From Methylomarinum sp050304855 (GTDB lineage: Bacteria; Pseudomonadota; Gammaproteobacteria; Methylococcales; Methylomonadaceae), in the NCBI GenBank assembly GCA_050304855.1, contig JBNLEI010000241.1, positions 1 to 14,113 on the forward strand: 14,113 bases of DNA, read 5' to 3'. Below, one piece after another: positions 7,873 through 13,476 of this stretch. Under the pieces are notes generated by a model that worked only from the letters and a program-made list of their open reading frames with translations, ran no database searches and was not told where the DNA came from. Position 1 is the first letter of the stretch. Each line of letters opens with the position of its first letter. Both the position numbers and the translations under genes were made by a program.

Positions 7873-8760
7873 TTAGATATGGTAACCGCTGCTCCAGTTG
7901 AGTTTACCCCTGAGAATATGGAAGAAATCATGGTCTTCAGGGTGCAGAATTTTAATCGGTTTCGTTTCTTTTTTAATCAAAATTTTATCGCTGATTAATA
8001 CTTTAGGAATTTCCAGATGGTCGCAAGTGACCAGTGCATTGATCTGCTTGGTCTGACTGAAACGGATTTCAATTTCCGAATCATCGTCGATCACCAACGG
8101 CCGATTGGATAAGGTATGTGGATTCAGTGGAACCAATACCAGTGCTTTTAAGGACGGGTGGAGAATAGGGCCGCCGGCCGAAAGGGAATACGCGGTTGAG
8201 CCGGTCGGCGTGGCGACGATCAGGCCGTCGGAACGTTGGGAATTCAGATAGACGCCATCGATGGTCGTGATGATTTCAATCATACTGGGCGTGACCCAAC
8301 GATGCACGACCACTTCGTTGACCGCAGTTTGTTGATGGATCACTTCACCGTCGCGAATGATCTTGGCACGTAGTAGAAAACGTTCCTCTTCCTTGTAATT
8401 TCCCTGTAGTATCGGTTCAAGTTTGCCGGACAAATCTTCGGGAGAAATGTCGACCAGAAAACCCAGTCGCCCGAGATTGACCCCGATCAGCGGAATGCCG
8501 TCGGCCGCAATTGCTCTGGCTGCGGCCAGGAATGTTCCGTCTCCGCCTACCGCGATCACTACGTCGCAGTATCGGCCGATGAGAGTGGGAGAGCAGCGTG
8601 GAATTTTGGCGCCTGCAACGAAATCGGCGGTTTTATCGTCTATATATAAAGTGTAATTTCTATCGAGGAGAAAGCGACAAAGTGTTTTTAAGGTTTCAGT
8701 AATACTGGGGTCGCTGGGTTTTCCGATAATGCCGATTGTCTGAAATGGGTGCTGTTGCAT
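7873..8760 (-). CDS. nadK: NAD kinase
   Basis: A cytoplasmic ATP-dependent NAD kinase making NADP, 295 residues (E. coli NadK is 292). The diagnostic GGDGT motif is at residues 72-76, followed by FLAAAR. The NE pair of the NAD site is at 148-149 (TAVNEVVVHRW). The glycine-rich TPTGSTAYSLSAGGP motif spans about 184-198. The ATG at 8758-8760 gives the standard short N-terminus before QTIGIIGKP. It is the promoter-proximal gene of the minus-strand operon and lies divergent to the DUF3047 and heat-shock genes. The arrangement recalls the conserved nadK / grpE divergent neighbourhood in enterics. Confidence 0.97.
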   Translation of the reverse strand: MQQHPFQTIGIIGKPSDPSITETLKTLCRFLLDRNYTLYIDDKTADFVAGAKIPRCSPTLIGRYCDVVIAVGGDGTFLAAARAIAADGIPLIGVNLGRLGFLVDISPEDLSGKLEPILQGNYKEEERFLLRAKIIRDGEVIHQQTAVNEVVVHRWVTPSMIEIITTIDGVYLNSQRSDGLIVATPTGSTAYSLSAGGPILHPSLKALVLVPLNPHTLSNRPLVIDDDSEIEIRFSQTKQINALVTCDHLEIPKVLISDKILIKKETKPIKILHPEDHDFFHILRGKLNWSSGYHI

Positions 8761-8790
8761 TGTTTGCCGTTAAGAATGGTTCGATAATGG

Positions 8791-8796
8791 ATTATA
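8791..8796 (-). promoter_or_regulatory. Candidate -10 element of the nadK operon
   Basis: A perfect TATAAT on the minus strand lies 30 bases before the nadK ATG. The expected spacer is dominated by a run of eight A on the plus strand (8798-8805). No good -35 lies at 16-18 bases. The best partial match, CAGACA (8819-8824), is 22 bases away. This may be a weak promoter or one that depends on an activator. Confidence 0.45.
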
Positions 8797-8857
8797 CAAA
8801 AAAAATCGTTATATTCTTTGTCTGGCTTTCGGATTATTCACAAAATGGGGAAAGTGA

Positions 8858-9499
8858 GTGAAATTTTATGTTCTCGGATTGTTGCTAGTTTTCGTTTGCG
8901 CGTCAGAGGCTGGAGAAAAAATCTGGGTCGGGCGTTTCTCGCAAGGCGATTTGTCGGGATGGGAAAACAAGCAATTTAACGCTTCGAGCGACTATCGTTT
9001 GATCGAAGAGGAAGGTGATCGAGTATTATTGGCGAAAAGTCATCAGGCGGCTTCTGGTTGGTATAAGAAGCAACGGATCGATCTCGACAAGACCCCTTTT
9101 CTAAATTGGAGTTGGCGTATCGACAAACGCTTGCCGAAATTGGACGAACGGAATAAATCGGGGGACGATTATGCAGCTAGGATTTACGTCGTGATCAGCG
9201 GCGGGTGGGCGTTTTGGAAAACCCGGGCTTTGAATTATGTATGGTCCGGTAATCAAGAAAAAGGAGCAACCTGGGCCAACGCTTTTGCAGGCGATAACGT
9301 GATGATGATAGCGTTACGCGACCGAAAAGACCGCGAAAAAGTTTGGTACCGGGAACGGCGAAATGTTCAACAAGATCTTCAGAAAATATTCGGCGAACGG
9401 ATCCGTTTCGTCGACGCAATTGCTGTGATGACCGATACCGATAATTCCGGTGCCGAGGCAGAAAGTCGTTACGGGGATATTTTTTTTAGCGAAGAATGA
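8858..9499 (+). CDS. DUF3047 family exported protein
   Basis: A 213-residue protein of unknown function. The N-terminus (KFYVLGLLLVFVCASEA) is a clear Sec-type signal peptide with a likely cleavage after Ala18, so the mature protein should be periplasmic. The mature part resembles DUF3047: GRFSQGDLSGWENK, LNWSWRIDKRLP, DDYAARIYVVISGG, NYVWSG, DRKDREKVWYRERRNV and a C-terminal AIAVMTDTDNSGAEAESRYGDI. The domain is rich in Trp, Tyr and aromatic beta-strand-like segments, as in jelly-roll or carbohydrate-binding-like folds, but no catalytic motif is recognised. The start is GTG at 8858, with GGGG at 8847-8850 7 bases upstream. A stop codon directly precedes it and there is no in-frame ATG near. 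A run of eight T (9480-9487) lies near the 3' end. It lies between divergent nadK and hrcA. No terminator was seen before hrcA, so some read-through into hrcA is possible. Confidence 0.85.
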   Translation: MKFYVLGLLLVFVCASEAGEKIWVGRFSQGDLSGWENKQFNASSDYRLIEEEGDRVLLAKSHQAASGWYKKQRIDLDKTPFLNWSWRIDKRLPKLDERNKSGDDYAARIYVVISGGWAFWKTRALNYVWSGNQEKGATWANAFAGDNVMMIALRDRKDREKVWYRERRNVQQDLQKIFGERIRFVDAIAVMTDTDNSGAEAESRYGDIFFSEE

Positions 9500-9532
9500 G
9501 ATCGGGTGCAGAATATAGCGGGAGACGTTTTG

Positions 9533-9559
9533 TTGACAAGATTTTAAGTTGCTGATAAT
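9533..9559 (+). promoter_or_regulatory. Sigma-70-type promoter of hrcA
   Basis: A perfect -35 TTGACA (9533-9538) and a -10 GATAAT (9554-9559, 5 of 6) are separated by 15 bases, slightly short. Initiation would be expected near 9566, at the left edge of CIRCE, so bound HrcA would block it directly. No sigma-32-like CTTGAA or CCCCAT pair was seen here, unlike upstream of grpE and dnaK. Confidence 0.6.
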
Positions 9560-9603
9560 TTTTATTATTAGCACTCTTGATAGGAGAGTGCTAATAATAA
9601 AAA
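9559..9603. promoter_or_regulatory. CIRCE operator (HrcA binding site) within a 19-bp-arm palindrome
   Basis: The exact CIRCE consensus TTAGCACTC-N9-GAGTGCTAA occupies 9568-9594. The inverted repeat extends well past the 9-base consensus arms. Bases 9559-9577 are perfectly complementary to 9585-9603, leaving a 7-base centre. It overlaps the predicted transcription start of hrcA and ends 13 bases before the hrcA GTG, so it can act as DNA operator and as a 5' stem-loop in the mRNA. The HrcA repressor is encoded immediately downstream, giving autoregulation. Confidence 0.97.
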
Positions 9604-9616
9604 CTTAGGTGCCAGC

Positions 9617-10660
9617 GTGAAACATAGTCAGGACTTAAACGATAGATCTCTTCATTTATTAAAAATTCTGGTCGAGCGTTATATTCAGGACGGCCAGCCT
9701 GTCGGTTCGCGGGTGTTATCCAAGGATTCGGATTTAAAGCTCAGTCCGGCGACAATCCGCAATGTGATGGCTGATCTTGAGGATATGGGCTTGGTCCATT
9801 CGCCGCATACGTCTGCCGGACGGGTGCCTACCGTCCGTGGTTATCGTCTGTTTGTGGATTCTTTGTTAACGGTCAGACCGTTGGAATCTCAGCTGCTGGA
9901 TTATGTGTCAGAAGGGTTGGAGAACCGCGAAGGTGATGCTGCCGTATTATTGGAAAAGGCTTCAAGGTTGTTGTCAGATGTCACACAAATGGCTGGAATC
10001 GTAACTTTGCCTCGCCGCGAGATTGGCAGTCTTCGGCATATTGAGTTTTTATCGTTATCTAGAAATCGGGTACTGGTTGTTTTAGTAACCAGTGATCAGC
10101 AAGTTCATAATCAAATCATTCATACCGATAAGGAATTTTCCTCTGCCGAGCTTCAACAGGCTTCCAATTATCTGAATTCGATTTATTCCGGGCGGAGTAT
10201 TTCGGCAGTCAGGGAGGCGCTGCTTAAGGAGCTGGAGCAAGACCGGAAAAGGGTGAATCAGGGAATGATCGATGCGGTCAATATCGCGCAGCAGGCGTTC
10301 GATCATAAACCGTTGGACGATTATGTCTTAAGCGGCCAGACCAATTTAATGGGATTCTCCGAATTATCGAATATGGAACGACTCAAGCAATTATTTGACG
10401 CTTTTAATCAGAAACGTAGTGTTATCCATTTGCTGGACAAATGCCAAGCGGCGGATGGCGTACAGATTTTTATCGGCGAAGAATCCGGCTATCAAGCTTT
10501 CGATCATTGCAGCGTGGTAACGTCATCCTATACGGTTAACGACGAAGTAGTCGGCGTATTGGGTGTGATTGGACCGACACGCATGGCTTATGAAAAGGTG
10601 ATTCCTTTTGTCGACATGACCGCAAAATTGTTGAGCGCGGCCTTGAATCCGAAATCATAG
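9617..10660 (+). CDS. hrcA: Heat-inducible transcription repressor HrcA
   Basis: A DNA-binding repressor of 347 residues that binds CIRCE and is kept active by GroEL, repressing chaperone genes until unfolded protein titrates GroEL. The N-terminal winged-helix region (about 1-80) is clear: RSLHLLKILVERYIQDGQP, VGSRVLSKDSDLKLSPATIR, NVMADLEDMGLVHSPHTSAG and RVPTVRGYRLFVDSLL. The rest is the GAF-like core and dimerisation region ending VIPFVDMTAKLLSAALN. The start is GTG at 9617, with AGGTG (9607-9611) 5 bases upstream, and the N-terminus has normal family length. A perfect CIRCE lies directly upstream, giving negative autoregulation. The end of the gene carries the -35 of a predicted sigma-32 promoter for grpE. 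E. coli lacks HrcA, so this is not an enteric-type heat-shock system. Confidence 0.97.
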   Translation: MKHSQDLNDRSLHLLKILVERYIQDGQPVGSRVLSKDSDLKLSPATIRNVMADLEDMGLVHSPHTSAGRVPTVRGYRLFVDSLLTVRPLESQLLDYVSEGLENREGDAAVLLEKASRLLSDVTQMAGIVTLPRREIGSLRHIEFLSLSRNRVLVVLVTSDQQVHNQIIHTDKEFSSAELQQASNYLNSIYSGRSISAVREALLKELEQDRKRVNQGMIDAVNIAQQAFDHKPLDDYVLSGQTNLMGFSELSNMERLKQLFDAFNQKRSVIHLLDKCQAADGVQIFIGEESGYQAFDHCSVVTSSYTVNDEVVGVLGVIGPTRMAYEKVIPFVDMTAKLLSAALNPKS

Positions 10661-10669
10661 CCCCCATTT
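10642..10669 (+). promoter_or_regulatory. Sigma-32 (RpoH) heat-shock promoter of grpE
   Basis: CTTGAAT (10642-10648), 13 bases, then CCCCATTT (10662-10669). This is very close to the sigma-32 consensus CTTGAAA, 11-16 bases, CCCCATnT. The -35 lies inside the last codons of hrcA and the -10 directly follows the hrcA stop. Initiation near 10676 would give a leader of about 35 bases before the grpE ATG. The match is seen directly; the activity is inferred. Confidence 0.8.
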
Positions 10670-10710
10670 TATCTATCGTCTTAGAAAAACTTAATATCCG
10701 GGAGTCACAA

Positions 10711-11370
10711 ATGAGTAAAGAGCAGGGAAATCCTGAAATTCAATCAGACAGTGAGCTGATCGAGGAAGTTCTTGAGCAAGCCGATAAAACGAGTGCCGAA
10801 GGTGAAAATGCCGAAGCGGTGGCGGCAGAAGATCAGCCCGAGCAACCAGAGGAAAGTGTTGAGGAATTAAAAAAGCGATTGGCGGCGGCAGAAAGGAAAG
10901 CCGAAGAAAACTGGGACAAAGCTGTTCGTGCCCAGGCGGAAATGGAAAATTTGAAACGCAGAACGCGGATCGATCTGGAGAACGCGCATAAATTTGCTTT
11001 GGAAAAGTTCGCTAAGGAATTGCTCAGCGTTATCGACAGTTTGGAACTCGGTATACAGGCGGCAACCGGCGATAGTCCCGAAGTAGTCAAGTTCAGGGAA
11101 GGCAGTGAATTAACTATGAAGCAATTGGAGTCAGTGTTTGCAAAATTCAATATCGAAGTCATCGATCCGGTTGGCCAACCGTTCGATCCTGAAAAACATC
11201 AGGCTATGAGCATGATGCCGTCGGCCGAAGCAGAGCCGAATACAGTTTTGAACGTTTTTCAAAAAGGATATTTATTGAATGGCCGCTTAATCCGTCCGGC
11301 CATGGTGGTTGTCGCCAAGGCAGAAGACAAGCCGGCCGATGATTCGGCGAAAATTGACGAGCAGGCTTGA
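10711..11370 (+). CDS. grpE: Nucleotide exchange factor GrpE
   Basis: A 219-residue cochaperone that releases ADP from DnaK in the DnaK-DnaJ-GrpE folding cycle. An acidic, disordered N-terminus (about 1-50) leads to the long dimerising helix at about 50-115 (VEELKKRLAAAERKAEENWD and AEMENLKRRTRIDLENAHKF). The beta-wing domain at about 145-205 contains VIDPVGQPFDPEKHQAMSM and VFQKGYLLNGRLIRPAMVVV, both diagnostic. A short acidic tail follows. The length is slightly above E. coli GrpE (197), mostly from extra acidic residues at both ends. ATG at 10711 has GGGAG (10700-10704) 6 bases upstream. It can be transcribed from hrcA and from its own sigma-32 promoter, and its stop codon overlaps the -35 of the predicted dnaK promoter. 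Confidence 0.97.
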   Translation: MSKEQGNPEIQSDSELIEEVLEQADKTSAEGENAEAVAAEDQPEQPEESVEELKKRLAAAERKAEENWDKAVRAQAEMENLKRRTRIDLENAHKFALEKFAKELLSVIDSLELGIQAATGDSPEVVKFREGSELTMKQLESVFAKFNIEVIDPVGQPFDPEKHQAMSMMPSAEAEPNTVLNVFQKGYLLNGRLIRPAMVVVAKAEDKPADDSAKIDEQA

Positions 11371-11393
11371 AATTAACGTAACAAACCGCATAT
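11366..11393 (+). promoter_or_regulatory. Sigma-32 (RpoH) heat-shock promoter of dnaK
   Basis: CTTGAAA (11366-11372) is an exact -35 match and overlaps the grpE stop codon. After 13 bases comes CCGCATAT (11386-11393), which differs from CCCCATnT at one position. The geometry is identical to the grpE promoter. The expected start near 11400 gives a leader of about 40 bases. No CIRCE is present here. Confidence 0.72.
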
Positions 11394-11440
11394 CCGTATT
11401 AACTTTTTCTTAAAATAAATTATCAAGTCTGGAGAATTCA

Positions 11441-13381
11441 ATGGGTAAAATAATTGGAATTGATTTAGGCACCACAAATTCCTGTGTTGCCATTCTTGAG
11501 CACGGGACGGCGCGAGTCATCGAAAACAGCGAAGGGGCACGCACCACGCCTTCCATTATTGCCTTTACTAATGACGATGAAGTGCTTGTGGGCCAATCGG
11601 CCAAGCGTCAGGCGGTAACCAATCCCGAAAATACCTTATTTGCGATCAAGCGTCTGATCGGGCGTCGTTACAAAGACGACGCGGTACAAAAAGATATCAA
11701 AATGGTGCCCTATAAACTCGTTCAAGCGGAAAATGGCGATGCCTGGGTTGAATGCCATGGTAAAAAGATGGCGCCGCCAGAAGTTTCATCCCGCGTGTTA
11801 ATGAAGTTGAAAAAGGATGCGGAAGCATTCTTGGGCGAAGAAGTTAAAGAAGCGGTGATTACCGTACCGGCTTATTTTAACGACTCACAACGCCAAGCGA
11901 CCAAAGACGCCGGCCGGATCGCAGGTCTCGAAGTCAAACGTATTATCAACGAGCCGACAGCTGCTGCGCTGGCCTTCGGTATGGACAAACCGAAAGGCGA
12001 TACTACGATTGCGGTTTATGATTTGGGTGGCGGTACTTTCGATATTTCCATCATCGAGATTGCCGAAGTCGAAGGTGAGCATCAGTTTGAAGTATTGGCG
12101 ACCAATGGCGATACCTTCCTCGGCGGTGAGGATTTCGATTTAAGAATCATCGACTATCTGGCCGAGGAATTCAAAAAAGACAACGGAATCGACTTGCATA
12201 ACGATCCGTTGGCGTTGCAGCGATTGAAAGAAGCTGCGGAAAAAGCAAAAATCGAGCTGTCCTCTTCCACGCAAACCGATGTTAATCTGCCTTATGTGAC
12301 TGCCGATGCAACCGGTCCGAAGCATTTGAATGTTAAGCTGACTCGAGCGAAATTAGAGGCATTGGTCGAAGATTTGATCGAGAAAACCAAGCATCCTTGC
12401 GAACAAGCGCTGAAAGACGCCGGTTTGTCCACGTCGCAAATCAATGACGTGATTCTGGTCGGTGGTCAGACGCGTATGCCTAAAGTTCAGCAGTTTGTCA
12501 AAGACCTGTTTGGCAAAGAGCCGCGTAAAGATGTTAACCCTGATGAGGCTGTAGCGCTGGGTGCTGCGATTCAGGCCGGTGTATTGGGCGGCGACGTTAA
12601 AGATGTATTGCTGTTGGATGTTACGCCGTTGTCGTTGGGTATCGAAACCATGGGCGGCGTAATGACTAAGCTGATCGAGAAAAACACCACGATTCCGACC
12701 AATGCGTCGCAGGTGTTCTCGACTGCTGAAGACAATCAGACTGCTGTTACCGTGCATGTATTACAAGGTGAACGGGAAGTTGCGGCCGGTAACAAATCGT
12801 TGGGTCGTTTCGATTTGACGGATATTCCTCCGGCACCGCGCGGTATTCCACAAATCGAAGTGTCGTTCGATATCGACGCTAACGGCATTTTGAATGTTTC
12901 GGCGAAAGACAAAGCGACCGGCAAACATCAATCGATCGTGATCAAAGCATCAAGCGGTCTGTCCGATGAAGAAGTCGAACGTATGATCAAAGATGCCGAG
13001 GCGCATGCGGACGAAGATAAAAAAGTGAAGGAGTTGGTGGCAGCCCGTAATACCGCCGAAGGTATGATTCACGCGACGGAGAAATCACTTGACGAATTGG
13101 GTGACCAAGTTTCCGCCGATGAAAAATCGTCGATCGAAAATGCGATCAACGACTTGAAAGAAGCTGTAAAAGGTAACGATAAGACCGCCATTGAAGAAAA
13201 AACGACGGCATTAACTGAGTTATCCGGTAAATTGGCCGAACGTGTCTATGCTCAGAAAGGGGCCGGTGAGGGCGCTGGACAATCGGGTGCGGATACCGGA
13301 CAGGGTGCTCAGGAATCCGCAACTGATGACGGTGTCGTCGATGCGGAATTCGAAGAAGTCAAAGATGACGATAAAAAATAA
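11441..13381 (+). CDS. dnaK: Molecular chaperone DnaK (Hsp70)
   Basis: ATP-dependent Hsp70 chaperone of 646 residues, normal for proteobacteria (E. coli 638). The ATPase domain shows IGIDLGTTNSCVA (5-17), VYDLGGGTFDISI (192-204, with autophosphorylation Thr199) and ILVGGQTRMPKVQ. The interdomain linker is DVLLLDVTPLSLGIE, near residue 390. The substrate-binding domain follows, then a helical lid and a flexible Gly/Gln/Ala-rich tail ending in the conserved bacterial DAEFEEVKDDDKK. ATG at 11441 has GGAG (11431-11434) 6 bases upstream. It works with GrpE (upstream) and DnaJ (downstream). It is reachable from hrcA (CIRCE-controlled) and from two sigma-32-like promoters, one just before it, and is followed 13 bases after the stop by an intrinsic terminator. 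Confidence 0.98.
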   Translation: MGKIIGIDLGTTNSCVAILEHGTARVIENSEGARTTPSIIAFTNDDEVLVGQSAKRQAVTNPENTLFAIKRLIGRRYKDDAVQKDIKMVPYKLVQAENGDAWVECHGKKMAPPEVSSRVLMKLKKDAEAFLGEEVKEAVITVPAYFNDSQRQATKDAGRIAGLEVKRIINEPTAAALAFGMDKPKGDTTIAVYDLGGGTFDISIIEIAEVEGEHQFEVLATNGDTFLGGEDFDLRIIDYLAEEFKKDNGIDLHNDPLALQRLKEAAEKAKIELSSSTQTDVNLPYVTADATGPKHLNVKLTRAKLEALVEDLIEKTKHPCEQALKDAGLSTSQINDVILVGGQTRMPKVQQFVKDLFGKEPRKDVNPDEAVALGAAIQAGVLGGDVKDVLLLDVTPLSLGIETMGGVMTKLIEKNTTIPTNASQVFSTAEDNQTAVTVHVLQGEREVAAGNKSLGRFDLTDIPPAPRGIPQIEVSFDIDANGILNVSAKDKATGKHQSIVIKASSGLSDEEVERMIKDAEAHADEDKKVKELVAARNTAEGMIHATEKSLDELGDQVSADEKSSIENAINDLKEAVKGNDKTAIEEKTTALTELSGKLAERVYAQKGAGEGAGQSGADTGQGAQESATDDGVVDAEFEEVKDDDKK

Positions 13382-13393
13382 CTGACTATAAGC

Positions 13394-13420
13394 AGGGGCT
13401 GATAAGATAGCCCCTTTTCT
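13394..13420 (+). terminator. Intrinsic terminator after dnaK
   Basis: AGGGGCT (13394-13400) pairs with AGCCCCT (13409-13415) around an 8-base loop, followed by a T-rich tail (TTTTCTTT within 13415-13422). It lies between dnaK and dnaJ, so it probably acts as a partial terminator that lowers dnaJ expression relative to dnaK. No dnaJ-specific promoter was recognised after it. Confidence 0.8.
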
Positions 13421-13439
13421 TTCCTTTATACAGGGTATC

Positions 13440-13467
13440 AAAAAACCGCCGGTTTTAGCCGGCGGTT
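13440..13467. terminator. Second GC-rich hairpin before dnaJ, terminator-shaped on the minus strand
   Basis: AACCGCCGG (13444-13452) pairs perfectly with CCGGCGGTT (13459-13467) around a 6-base loop. Six A precede it on the plus strand (13440-13445), so read on the minus strand it is a textbook terminator with a six-T tail. On the plus strand its tail is only weakly T-rich (TTATTTAGG). It ends 9 bases before the dnaJ ATG and could stop antisense transcription into dnaK, add to termination after dnaK, or hinder dnaJ translation. Confidence 0.65.
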
Positions 13468-13476
13468 ATTTAGGTT

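Noticed and set aside
7868..7930. LexA (SOS) box for recN
   Set aside because: No CTGT-N8-ACAG-like site was seen near the recN start or the nadK start.
8843..8850. CCCCATTT on the minus strand upstream of nadK as a sigma-32 -10
   Set aside because: No CTTGAA-like -35 lies 11-16 bases upstream on that strand.
8897..8902. Lipoprotein signal (lipobox) at Cys14 of the DUF3047 protein
   Set aside because: The residue before Cys is Val rather than Gly, Ala or Ser, and a normal signal peptidase I site (SEA) follows.
12353..12757. 134-codon minus-strand frame inside dnaK
   Set aside because: Long antisense frames are common opposite highly biased genes such as dnaK, and the protein has no family resemblance.
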